64,000 nt of DNA from Plenodomus lindquistii (lineage: Eukaryota; Ascomycota; Dothideomycetes; Pleosporales; Leptosphaeriaceae), in contig JANUWI010000002.1 of the NCBI GenBank assembly GCA_025504975.1, positions 806,001 to 870,000 of the forward strand, written 5' to 3'. Under the pieces are notes generated by a model. It was not told the DNA's origin. It saw nothing but the letters and a program-made list of their open reading frames with translations, and did no database searches. Positions 45,024 through 56,066 of the stretch are shown piece after piece. Position 1 is the stretch's first letter. Each line of letters opens with the position of its first letter. The position numbers were made by a program, and so were the translations under genes.

Positions 45024-45448
45024 CAGTCCTCTCTAGGCAAAGCGAGATTTAATCAACTGGTGTACAGGCTGGAAACGATTCATGCTGCCAAATTCGAGCA
45101 TCATTTGCAAAAGCACGGAATTGGAATATTAGATTTGAAGCGCAACCTGGCGGATATTGTGGATTTTGTTCGGGATCCTGTTGATTTCATTTTCAGACTT
45201 TCAGACTTCGATACCTAGATACCCCACTTCGTCATAGTAGAATTTCGTAATACTAGACTCTTTTCGATTGTTCTCCATCAACTTTGCTTGCTCCGAATAC
45301 GCATCTGTCAACAAGTATAATATATAGGAACAACTGATAATTCAGTGTACAGTCTAAGCAATATATGGGATATCGTACATAGTTGACCTACCCCTTCTCC
45401 TTACACCGCTCTCTACTCCACTCCCCTGCCCTGCCCTGACAACACCAC
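45024..45448. other. Convergent intergenic gap
   Basis: This A/T-richer 425-bp gap lies between the SMP3 (+) and PGS1 (-) stop codons and includes the repeated word TTTCAGACTTTCAGACTT near 45,190. It should hold the 3' UTRs. No gene is seen. Confidence 0.6.
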
Positions 45449-47408
45449 CTACAGCGCCCCACCCAACACCCTAACCGCCCACATACTCAATCTCACACTC
45501 AACCCCACCTTCCTCTCCGGCCTCTCAAACTCGCGCTCATCAACCTCCCCCGCATACTCACCCAACCACCTAACCTCCTCGCCCAATCTCCTCCTCAATC
45601 CCGGGTCCGACGTAGCAACTACAACATTAGCCTCAAGATCGAGTTCATAACTCCTCTTTGTATAATTCGAGGAGCCGATGACTGTGAGACTAGGATCTTG
45701 GTTTGCTTCTCTAGGGATCGAGGTCCGCGTGTTGTTTATATCCGTCGTTGTTGCAGCCGCGGGGAACGTAACCCACAGCCCTTTCGCATGATATGTCCAC
45801 CCCCCTTCTTCACCCACCATACCCCTCTTCCATTCTCTTAGCTTAATACTCCCATCTAACCCCTCGTGCCGCACCTTTGACAGGAACATTTTTGACAAGT
45901 GCGTGTAGGCTGAGGGTAACATGCCGCTTATGCCTTTGGAGCCGTAGAAGCCGTTGGCGTGGGGGTGCGCGGTTAGTACTGTGCCGGTGGATGGGCGGGT
46001 GGCGAGGAGGAGGCGGCGGAAGGAGGGTGTCATGTTGAAGTAGCCTGCGGTGAAGGTCCAGGATGAGGGGTGCAAAGGCGAAGAAGCGAGGGAGGTGAGG
46101 ATGCGGGTTAGGGCGGGGAGTTCGGTGGATGTGGGTAATAGGGGGACGAGGGAGAGGATGGGGTAGATTATTGTGGTTGAGGTTGCTGTTGCTGGTGGTG
46201 AGGGGTTGGAGAGGATAGGGGAGTTGGACGGCGTGAGGAGGTGGCTGAGGTGTTTGGTTGCGGCGCTTTTGAAACCGGAGGCTGAGTCTAGAGGGGAGGG
46301 GGCGGGGTTGGATGTCGGCCAGGTCATGGTGTATCCGCCGCTTCCTGGTTTGTCTGATGGCTGGAGGTCGAAACTCAGTTTTGCGACGCCGTCGTGGATC
46401 TTGGCGAAGTAGTCGGTTAGGTCTTTGGAGCGGAAGAGGTGGTAGCGATCTTGACGGTTGGTGAAGTAATCTGAGCTTAGGTTTGCACCCGACATGATGA
46501 TTTCGTCGTCGACGCCGTAGAGCTTCATGTGCTGGAGACCCCAGCCTTCGTTGATACGTTTGGGAATGTACTTTTTGCGGAGACCGGTGAGGTTGGGCGT
46601 GTGGTACATTCGTACTTCGACTCTTTCTGGGCCGAACTCAGTGATGAGAGGAGTGAGAAGGGATGCGCTTGATGGTTCCGGAGTCTCTCTTGTGCCACGG
46701 AGAGCATCGGTGAGGAAAGAAACATGAAGTTTTGGGTTCTTTTGCAGGGCAGTGCGGATAGTTGAGATGAGCTCATGTTCAGTTTTGCCAATATAGAGTG
46801 TGGATAGGTAGATCCGAGATTGGGCTTTGGATATCTTGGACTAAATGTGTGTTAGTACTGAGGTGGTCACATTGTAGGTGTTACTGCTCACTTTGTATCT
46901 TCTCTCTTGACTAGGGCACACCATGTCATGAAGAGATTGACACTATTGACGAAGAAGGAGAAGACGGAAAGAGATGGGGTGAGGCATAAGGAGAAACACG
47001 AACATGCTTTGGTGCACATAGTGCTAGCGAGTAAGACTGATTTGAACGCATGATTTAGACTTTGGACGGGTTCCATACAGTGATGGAGGATTGAAAAACG
47101 GTCTTGGTAGAAGGGCGTGAAATAATCTGGTTGAACGGATCAAAACATACCTTCAATGTCTCGTAGAACTCGGCAGGGGTCTGCAAGATTTGTAGCTGAT
47201 CTGGCTGTATGTCGAATCTTGGAGCAATCTTGTCCAGGTCTGTTGTGATAGTCGCCAACATGGACGCCTGACTTTGGGGTGTTGAAGCCATCGGGGCGTT
47301 TGAAGACGAATATCGTCTCACTGCCTTGACGGGCTGACTTGAGATGCGGAAACTTCTCCTCACCGCAACTTTGGGTGCTTGTACTCTGAGTAAGCTTCGT
47401 ATTATCAT
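45449..47408 (-). CDS. PGS1: Phosphatidylglycerophosphate synthase Pgs1 (PLD superfamily)
   Basis: The enzyme joins CDP-diacylglycerol and glycerol-3-phosphate in mitochondria, the committed step to cardiolipin. Two exons (47151-47408, 45449-46840) give 549 residues. The N-terminus is a mitochondrial presequence (SLLRVQAPKVAVRRSF, no acidic residues). The catalytic part opens with the conserved ETLK/SKISKAQ junction across the intron and RIYLSTLYIGKTEHELI. The first HKD-type motif is HMKLYGVDDEIIMSG; the second is HAKGLWVT with the later IGSSNYTKRSYELDLE. A ~25-residue loop between HAK and GSSN is lineage-specific. The single intron is 310 bp, far longer than others here, yet splicing across it joins conserved residues exactly. 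Third positions change from C-rich to G-rich near 45,900. It shares a 185-bp divergent gap with NDUFA12. Confidence 0.93.
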
Positions 47409-47593
47409 GTTGATGTTGAGACGGCGCGTGACGACGTGTGTCGACGCTCCTAAAGCTTTGATACACTTTGAGATTGTGTGCAGGGATGTTTGAAGCTAAG
47501 CCACAATGGAGCTAGCAGGGCCTAGGCTTGGCATCGTCAATCGCGCGTTGCAACATCCGACGACGTCCACCACTCGACAGAGCAACTACAGCC
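47409..47593. promoter_or_regulatory. 185-bp shared divergent promoter, PGS1/NDUFA12
   Basis: Start codons at 47408 (minus) and 47594 (plus) lie back to back. Both products are nuclear-encoded mitochondrial proteins. The gap contains short GACG-rich words (GCGTGACGACGTG, CCGACGACG) but no motif I can assign to a known factor. Confidence 0.6.
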
Positions 47594-48353
47594 ATGTCGA
47601 CGCTTCTAAGGACACTGCGCAACTTGCGCAAGGTTGGATTCAAGGTAGCTATCCTTTACAGATATCATTGGAACAGTGGCGCTAACAGTAACTCAGGATG
47701 CTGCCCACCAAATGAACGTATGATCTCCCCAAGCCGCACTACCTCTCCTAGAGCCGACTGACACGAAACTTTTCGCACGCTATAGAATATCGGTATGCTT
47801 CGGAGGCTATGGAGGACCAGCATCGATAGTCTGACGGGTTGCAGGTGATACCAAAGCCGGTACCTTGATCGGCAAGGATAGGTACGGTAACACGTACTAC
47901 GAAAACCTGGCGGACGAACTTCCCTGTGAGCTACGAGTCGAATGCATTCAAAACTATGGGATCTGATGTTGCGATAGTGAGGACTCGATGGGTGGACTAC
48001 AAGGACAAGGAGTTCGACCCCTCCCAGATCGAGCCTGGCTGGTAAGAAGTCTCTCTTCCAAAGTTTGCGCAGTGGATAGACAAGGGAAATACGGATCTGA
48101 CACTAGCTCAGGCACGCGTGGATGTCATACATGGTCGACAAGTCCCCAGCCGAAGACCGTCTCCTGCAGCGCCAGGTCCGTGTATGGGAGCCAAAGGAGC
48201 ACCGACCGACTTTGACGTGGAGTCGCTCGGGCTACAAGCCATACAGCACGTACGTTCCCGTGTCCGAAGACAGCACGAAGGAGACACTGACAGCACGACA
48301 GCGTCAAGAACAAGTACCAGCCATGGACACCGGTCGCCAAGGCACGTCAGTAG
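47594..48353 (+). CDS. NDUFA12: NDUFA12-like complex I accessory subunit
   Basis: This is a small accessory subunit of mitochondrial NADH:ubiquinone oxidoreductase (B17.2 family). Seven exons were joined: 47594-47644, 47697-47717, 47786-47792, 47845-47925, 47978-48041, 48112-48249 and 48302-48353. They total 414 nt, or 137 residues. The third exon is a 7-nt microexon (AATATCG) that restores the conserved run HQMNNIGDTKAGTLIG. Later landmarks are DRYGNTYYENL, LPLRTRWVDYKDKEFD, EPGWHAWMSYMVDKSP, RVWEPKEHRP and a closing YKPYSTVKNKYQPW. Introns are 52-70 bp, all GT..AG. Six introns in 414 coding bases is unusually dense for this window. The start follows a GCCATGTCG context, and upstream sequence is the shared promoter with PGS1. 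Confidence 0.92.
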
Positions 48354-49929
48354 ATTGCAGCTTTACCTATACCAGCACTGTACATATCGAAAGTGGAATA
48401 AAGTCAAGAAACTGCAATATGCTCCGATCAAACGTGCTGCGTATACAACCAACAATTCATGCAGACCCTGTCGCAAATCTTTTTGAGTGGGGATGAGTCG
48501 AAATGACACAGCGTGAGTTGCGCAACCGAGCTCGATATTTCAAATCCTTCAGAACTGAGAAGGCGTTTCAAGCTTGAGTCATCAGATTGTACAAATTTGC
48601 GTCGTACATGCTGCACCGCGACGCATCTACCGATACCGATAAGGATATCTCTTATGACTCGGAGGTCGCTTGGAGGAGAATGAGGAAGGTGCATCCAAAA
48701 CGGCTGCCCCATCTGTGTCGAGCTGAGAACCGTTGGTAATCGGCGTGCCTTGAGAGGCTGCACTGCTGCATGCACAGGTCCCGCACGTTTGATGGAGCGC
48801 CGCCGCGGAAGCTGGAGCGCTTGCCTCAACGATGCAAGCGCGACCCGCGTCGCAAGGTCCCGCGGGCATTTGCGGTGGTTCCCCCCCAGATCTGTGGATA
48901 AGGCCAAGGCTCTTATTCAGACCGCAACCTCGATCACCTCATCTCAGGGAAACATGGTTATTACATACTTCAGATCTAGAGGTATTTGACGGATTCTCCG
49001 GGAGTCACCAGCGATTACCGAAAACAGCCAGGGCATGATTGCGTGCATAAATTTTGCTGACGGTGGGATAAACATGGGTGGCCTGGATGCAGTGTGCACG
49101 CTTACCCCAGATCAGATCTCGTGGATGACCGTGCTTGCACGCCTACGATTGGACAGCAACTTCATTACTGCCGCGGTGCAAGTCGACAGACGGCATATCA
49201 AGCAGCCTGTATAGTTTGCCAACCGGGCGTAGTCTGCTACGTATGTCTATGTATGAGTGATTGTGACTGTCAAGCCACATTCCATCCGCCTGTCACCACG
49301 AGCGCACACAGAGCACGGCGCCTTGGCCTTTTCGTGATACTTGTGATAGCGGAAGCGCGTGCTTGAGCTTGCGCAACCATGGACAGCAAGCGGTGTGGTG
49401 ATGGATCCCTGTAAGCAGATCACAAGCGATTCGGCCCTTTGGCGCTCTGCTCCATCATCTACAAATGCCCAGCAACGCCCGTGAACGCCTTCGCCTCAAG
49501 TTTCATTCGGCGTGTGTTGGCAACCGTTTGCCTCAAAGCCGTTTGCACACATCTTATCAGATCTCGGACCGTGCGGCCTCGGCCTGACGTCGGGAGATTG
49601 TTTGATTACATCACGGTTCGGTGCAATAGCGCGTCAACGTCAGTGCGACAGGTTCTACCCGCGGCGAGTCAAAGTGGGAGCATTGTCGCCCTACAACAGA
49701 CGCCATCCTAGGAAATCGTGCCTGAAGCCTGAAGCCTGAAGCCTGAAGGACCAGACGCACGCCCGGCCTAGTTTGCCTCGTTTTCAGGAAGGCGCGGATA
49801 CACGGACAGGTCGCGCTTGCCCTCTCACCAGCTTTCCAATGCGCCTCCACCTGCACCGATAACACACGTTGCGCTGCTGCTGGGAGTTTGTGTCAACAAC
49901 ACCCAAAGAGGCCGACACAGCACGGCATC
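48354..49929. other. 1.6-kb intergenic region
   Basis: No gene is supported between NDUFA12 and the ABC transporter (both plus strand). Frames of 60-160 codons on both strands lack domains, and their composition looks random. A 7-bp tandem repeat lies at 49,720-49,747. Confidence 0.55.
49720..49747. repeat. Four tandem copies of GCCTGAA
   Basis: A perfect 4 x 7-bp array sits about 180 bp upstream of the ABC transporter start codon. Confidence 0.9.
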
Positions 49930-52900
49930 ATGTTCGCCCGCTGCAAAGGCCCAATATGGGGCAGAGATGATTTCTCGCGATGCTTCGAACTAGAGTAGGT
50001 TCTTGACGCGCGCCGCGACTTTACCCATCTCGAGTACTCGAGAGCAAACAAAGTCTGGGCTAACAATCCAACAGCTATCTTCAGACATTGCTCCCCCTCA
50101 TCGTCTGCGGTGTCTCCGTCGTTTATCTACTCGTGCAACTCTACTTCGCCGCCACCGCCTCCAAGTACTACCACGCTTATACCGCCCTCCAAAACCCCCG
50201 CCACGTCTGGTCCTTCACCAGTCCGCACTACGACGGCGATGCCAGCGATAGCGATGAGGAAACCGAATTCGACCGCAATGAGGATCTCGCGCTCAACTTG
50301 GTCAACACCATGTCAACAGTCGCCGTCGTGAAGCCACGCGGAGAGGTCACTGTGGTAGTACTGGAAGAGGCTGCGGTACTAGCCCAACTCGGTCTTCACG
50401 TCGCCGTCCTAATGACAGGCGCATGGGGCAGGCACGGAAGACTGGCTGCAATCGCCAATGTTGCTGTCTGGGGCTACATTGCCATATTGGCTTCGCTCAG
50501 ATTGCTCTTCTCGAGCACCAGCAAGTTCTCCTTCCCAGGACTATGGTACCACACGGCATTCATTTACGGCTTCCAGTGGGTTTTCAGTGTCCTCCTGTTC
50601 CGCTCTGCCCTCATTCATCCGCGATCGGACGTCCACCAGAAGCTCATGATCGGCGATTTCGTACTCGTCTCGATTCTATTTCTCATTTCACTATGTTCAA
50701 GAAAAGGCAACAAGGCTGTAGAATTGGAATATGAGGGAGACATTTTGCCAGCGAGGGAGCCTGTAGCCAGTGTCTTTTCCCTAGCTACATTCAGCTGGGT
50801 CGATTCAATCGTTTGGACTGGCTATAAAAAGACGTACGAACTGTCAGATGTCTGGAATCTCCCAGCACAGGACAAGGCTGCTGCTATCATTGCGAACTAT
50901 CGCCAGGTCAAAAAGACGTCGAGCTTAGCATTCCATCTACTAAAGCACTTCAAGGGAGGTCTACTGATCCAAGCTGGATGGGCTGCTATTTCCGGGTTCC
51001 TTACGTTCGCTCCCACACTGCTTCTCAAGGCTATTCTTGAATATATCGAAAAGCCACACCTCACTCCTGTCAATGCAGCATGGTTTTACGTCATATTGCT
51101 CTTTGTTTCTGGCTGCATGTCTGCCCTCGCCGACGGACAAGCACTGTGGATCGGTCGAAAGATTTGCATACGGCTACGCGCTGTCATCATCGGCGAAATT
51201 TACGCCAAGGCCCTCAAGCGCCGCGCAGCCGCAGGAACAGATAAGATTCTAGGTGAAGAGAAGAAGAAGGAAGAGGAAGATGAGCCAAAGGGACTGAAGC
51301 GCATGATGACATTCGGCAAGAAGAAGAAGAAGAAAGCGACTGAAAGTCCGAAAGCAGAAAATGACTCGAAGCCTACCTCCGAAACTCAGGTCACGACTGG
51401 TGCCATCATCAATCTTATGGCTGTGGATGCGTTCAAGGTCAGCGAGATTTCTGCGTATTTGCATTTCCTCTGGGCCAATACTCCTGTCCAAGTTGCTGTA
51501 GCAGTGATTCTCCTCTACCGCATTCTCGGATACAGCTCAATTGCGGGTATTGGCATGATGATCATCCTCCTTCCGATCAACATGTTTGTCGCAAAGCAGT
51601 TCGCCAAGATTCAGAAACTCATTCTTGCGGCTACCGACGCGCGCATTCATACCACAAATGAGGTGCTTACCAACATCCGCATCATCAAGTTCTTTGCCTG
51701 GGAACAGCGCTTCATTGGACTAGTCAACGAGAAGCGATACGTGGAGCTCAAGCATCTACGTCGGAGATACATTCTTTGGGCAGTGGCAGCCACGATCTGG
51801 TCGGGCTCTCCAGTTTTGATTACGTTCCTCTCCTTCCTAGTCTACACCCAAGTCGAGCACAAGGCTTTGATACCATCTGTGGCCTTCACAGCACTATCGC
51901 TTTTCCAAATTTTGCGTATCCCACTGGACCAGCTCGCAGACATGGTCGCCCACGTTCAAGAATCGAAAGTGTCCGTTGATCGAATTGAGGAGTACTTGAG
52001 CGAGCCAGAGACCGACAAGTACTCGCAGCTTATCACTCGTAAGAAGGATGACGAGGGTCAACCAATTATTGGTTTCGAGAACGGTACATTCAGCTGGGGC
52101 GGCACAGATATGAAGGACAAGTCATCCGCCGATGCCTTTAAGCTACAGGACCTCAACCTCAAATTCAGTGTCGGGAAGCTCAATGTTGTCGTCGGACCAA
52201 CTGGATCAGGAAAGACTTCGCTACTTATGGGGTTGTTGGGCGAAATGACCAAGCTGAAAGGAGATGTTTACCTGCCAGGCGGTGGTAGCCGTGAAGATTT
52301 GACACCAGACCCCAATACAGGACTCACAGAAAGTGTGGCATACTGCGCGCAACAGGCCTGGCTGGTCAACGGTACCGTCAAAGACAACATCATATTCGCA
52401 AGCGACTTCAATCAGCAACGTTACGACGACGTAATCGAAGCATGCTCACTCAAGCGTGATCTCGAGATCCTAGACGCTGGCGACGAGACGATTGTCGGTG
52501 AGAAGGGTGTCACGCTATCTGGAGGCCAAAAGCAGCGCATCTCACTTGCACGCGCACTTTACAGCAAGGCTCGACACGTCCTACTCGACGACGTGCTGAG
52601 CGCTGTGGATTCTCACACCGCCAAGTGGATCTTTGATTACGCCCTGTATGGTCAGCTCATGGCAAATCGAACTTGCATCCTCGTCACCCACAACGTGAGC
52701 TTGTGCTTGCCCCATGCTGATTTCGTTGTTGTTCTCGAGAACGGCAAGGTGACCATGCAGGGGTCAGCAGCCACTGTTATCCAGTCTGGCAAGCTTACTG
52801 AAGATCTAACCAAGTCTCGCCCCGCATCGCGCGGTGCATCCAAGGCGCCCTCACGCACACCATCGGGAGATCTTGTTGGCGAGGAGCCAAGCGAACCAGC

Positions 52901-55324
52901 CCATGCGAATGGAGCCACCAACGGCGCTGCCAAAGGAGCTCTCAACGGTTCAACTGATACAAAGAAGAAGATACCCGCCAGTAACAGCCAAGAAGAGACC
53001 AAGGCTGAGGGAGGCGTCAAGCTTAGCATCATCACTATGTATCTCAAGGCTATGGGTCCTTGGTACTATTGGCTAGGAGCCACGATCGCTTTCGTCGCTG
53101 CCCAAATCTCCTCTGTGTCTACTAATCTCTGGATTCGAACATGGGCGAACGCCTACGCTGAGAGAGGCTACGCTATCTCGGAACATCACAATCATTTTTC
53201 GATCACACATGCGCCCACGCTGAGTGGTATGGGAACATGCATGAAGAGTGGTACTTGCAGCTGGAACTTTCCATTCTTTGCGCCATCCCGGGAGCAGTCA
53301 TTCTCGTACAACTCGATACAGACGACGTTCCAGAGCTCGAAGCCTGATGTTGACTCTGTATACTTTCTAAGCGTGTACGCGGTGCTCGGGTTGATCTTCA
53401 TGCTTATCACATTCCTACGAGAGGGCTTCCTGTTTGGCGGTTCGCTCGCAGCATCGCGACGTGTGCACGAGCGTTTGATCCAAAAGGTCACACACGCGAA
53501 ATTCCGATTTTTCGACCAGACTCCGCTGGGCCAGCTGATGAACAGGTTCTCCAAAGATATCGAAGCGGTGGACCAAGAAGTCGCACCGGTTGCCATAGGT
53601 GTCATTCATTGCGCAGCTTCCATCATTACTATCGTGGTTCTCATCTCAATCATTACACCTGCGTTCCTATTCGCCGCCTCTATCATTTCGGTACTTTACT
53701 TCCTCATTGGACGATTCTACATCAACTCCTCTCGTGACCTCAAGCGATTGGAGTCGGTCCATCGCAGTCCACTGTACCAGCAGTTCGGCGAGACGCTTTC
53801 GGGCATGACTACAATTCGAGCCTATGGTGACGAGCGACGCTTCATCCGTGAGAACTTGACCAAGATCAACACCCAGCATCGTCCATTCATCTACCTATGG
53901 GCAGCAAACAGATGGCTTGCCTTCCGCGTAGATGTCGTTGGTGCTATGGTCGCTTTCTTCTCTGGAGCCTTTGTTGTTCTTAGTGTTGGCAAGATTGATG
54001 CAGGTGCTGCCGGGCTTGCGCTCACGTACGCGGTCACTTTTACTGAGAACGTGTTGTGGTTTGTCCGTCTCTACTCTGCCAATGAGCAGAACATGAACTC
54101 TGTGGAGCGTGTCAAGGAGTATCTTGACGTCGACCAGGAAGCAGCACCTGTCATTTCCGAGAACAGGCCACCTTCCAACTGGCCGAGCAAGGGTTCAGTG
54201 GAGTTTATTGGATATAGCACACGCTATAGGGCGGACTTCGATCGCGTTCTCAAGGATGTGACCTTCAAGATCCTACCCGGCGAAAAGGTCGGTGTTGTTG
54301 GCAGGACCGGAGCTGGTAAAAGCTCAATGGCACTGGCACTGTTCCGGGCCCTTGAGGCTGAGCAGGGCAAGATCCTTGTCGACGATGTTGATATCGGGTT
54401 GATCGGTTTGCAAGATCTGCGGGAGAACATCGTCATGGTACCGCAAGGTAAGTCAAAACATTCACTCTCAGTGTTTTCAGCATCGTGGACTAATTTTCGC
54501 TAGATCCCACCCTTTTTACCGGCACAATCCGAAGCAACCTCGACCCCTTCAGCATCTTCACCGATGAAGAGATCTACACAGCCCTCCGCGAAGTCCACCT
54601 CATCTCCAGCGCCTCGCGACCCACCTCCGGAACTGCCACACCCGCTGGCGTCACCACCCCACCTGCGAGTGCCATCGAGATCCCCAACCCCACCACGGGC
54701 GCCGTCACCGCAGACATCAACTCCGGCTCTTTGGCTGCAACCACACATCCAGGCTCCATCCTTGCTAACCGCGACTGGGAGCGCGGCGAAACCCAAGACG
54801 ACACCATAATCGTCATGCCCAACGGACAGCCGGCCGATGCCTCCGCAGTCCAAGCGATGGAAGATGCCATGGCCGCCGATAACAAAAACCCTTTCCGTAA
54901 TCTTTCCTCCCCAGTCTCGGAATCAGGATCCAATCTCTCCCAGGGCCAGCGCCAACTCCTTTGTCTCGCCCGCGCACTGCTCAAAGCACCAAAAGTACTG
55001 CTCATGGACGAGGCCACTGCGTCCATTGACTACGCGACCGACGCCAAAATCCAAGAAACCATTCGCTTGATCAAAAATACAACAATAACTATTGCGCATC
55101 GTCTGCAGACAATTATCGACTACGATAAAGTGCTTGTACTGGACAAGGGAGAGGTCAAGGAATACGGCCATCCGTTTGAGCTTGTGAACAAGGAGGGTGG
55201 GATTTTCAGGGGTATGTGTGAGACTACGGATGAGTTTGAGGTGCTGCTCAAGACTGCAAAGGGGGCGTGGGAGGAGAGTAAGAAGAAAAAGGGGATCGAG
55301 ACCGTTGATGGGGCGGAGGACTAG
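49930..55324 (+). CDS. Full-length ABCC/MRP-type ABC transporter, Ybt1-like
   Basis: This ATP-driven transporter was built from three exons: 49930-49994, 50075-54447 and 54504-55324 (5259 nt, 1752 residues). The short first exon encodes the start of an N-terminal TMD0 (IWGRDDFSRCFEL). TMD0 helices, TMD1, NBD1, linker, TMD2 and NBD2 follow. NBD1 has Walker A GPTGSGKT (about 729), LSGGQ (836) and Walker B LLDD with Asp861 in place of the catalytic Glu, as usual for the degenerate ABCC site. NBD2 has Walker A GRTGAGKS (about 1431), LSQGQ (1624) and a proper LLMDEA. The Walker A to signature spacing in NBD2 is ~193 residues against ~107 in NBD1, because of a Ser/Thr/Pro-rich insertion. Likely location is vacuolar or plasma membrane with organic-anion or conjugate substrates, by family inference. 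A Lys-rich loop in TMD1 adds a disordered stretch. Confidence 0.93.
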
Positions 55325-56066
55325 GTGTCCTGGGAGACGATGATAAGAGGATATTTGCCCGCGTGTTAGCGTGGAGGACGACGCACGCGTGTGGGCACTT
55401 TCCGTGTCAAGATTTATATTCAAGAGAGGAAAGTGTGGATAGACGGGGATAAGGGCGAGGAGCTACAGAGGTAGGGACGGTGAGTGTTTTTTTTCTCGAA
55501 GAAAGACGGATTTTGCAAAACAAGGCGTTCCATGGACAGACAAGTGTGGGTGGGTGGTAATTTGTATATTCGTGTGTGTGTGTGTGTGTGTGAGCTGTTC
55601 TGTTGGTGTGTAGTTGACAGCTTTTTTCGTGTAACAATTGACATTCTAAAAAATAAATTAATCTGCAGTAGTTTTTGTGTATGTGTGGTGTGTTGCTTGC
55701 ACACGAAGCTTCTTTCTTTGAAGATGTTACTGGAGTTGCTCTTTGGACACTATCGTTGAATATGTTGGGTCAGGCGGGAGACGTGCTGGTTTGAGTGAGT
55801 CTTGGAATGTGTTTGGTGCGTATGGGTTTCTCGTTTTACAGTCATAGCTCCTATTGAGAAGCGCTCCGATGCTGCATCATCTTGTTACAAGAAGGCGAAA
55901 AGTAAATACAACCATGGTAAAACGTAATATCAACTTCCGCCACAAGCATGTGACGAATCTACAATGATCAACTACAAAAGATCAAAGATGCACGCCCAAA
56001 CTTCCGCTCGTCAGGTCTTGTATTCTGCCGAGTTGTTCTACACGTGCAAAGGCGCCAAAGTTTTCA
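55325..56066. other. Convergent intergenic gap with GT repeat
   Basis: This 740-bp gap lies between the ABC transporter (+) and CorA-like gene (-) stop codons. It includes a (GT)n run near 55,573-55,591. It should carry both 3' UTRs. No gene is supported. Confidence 0.6.
55573..55591. repeat. (GT)n microsatellite
   Basis: A perfect run of about nine GT dinucleotides lies downstream of the ABC transporter stop codon. Confidence 0.85.
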
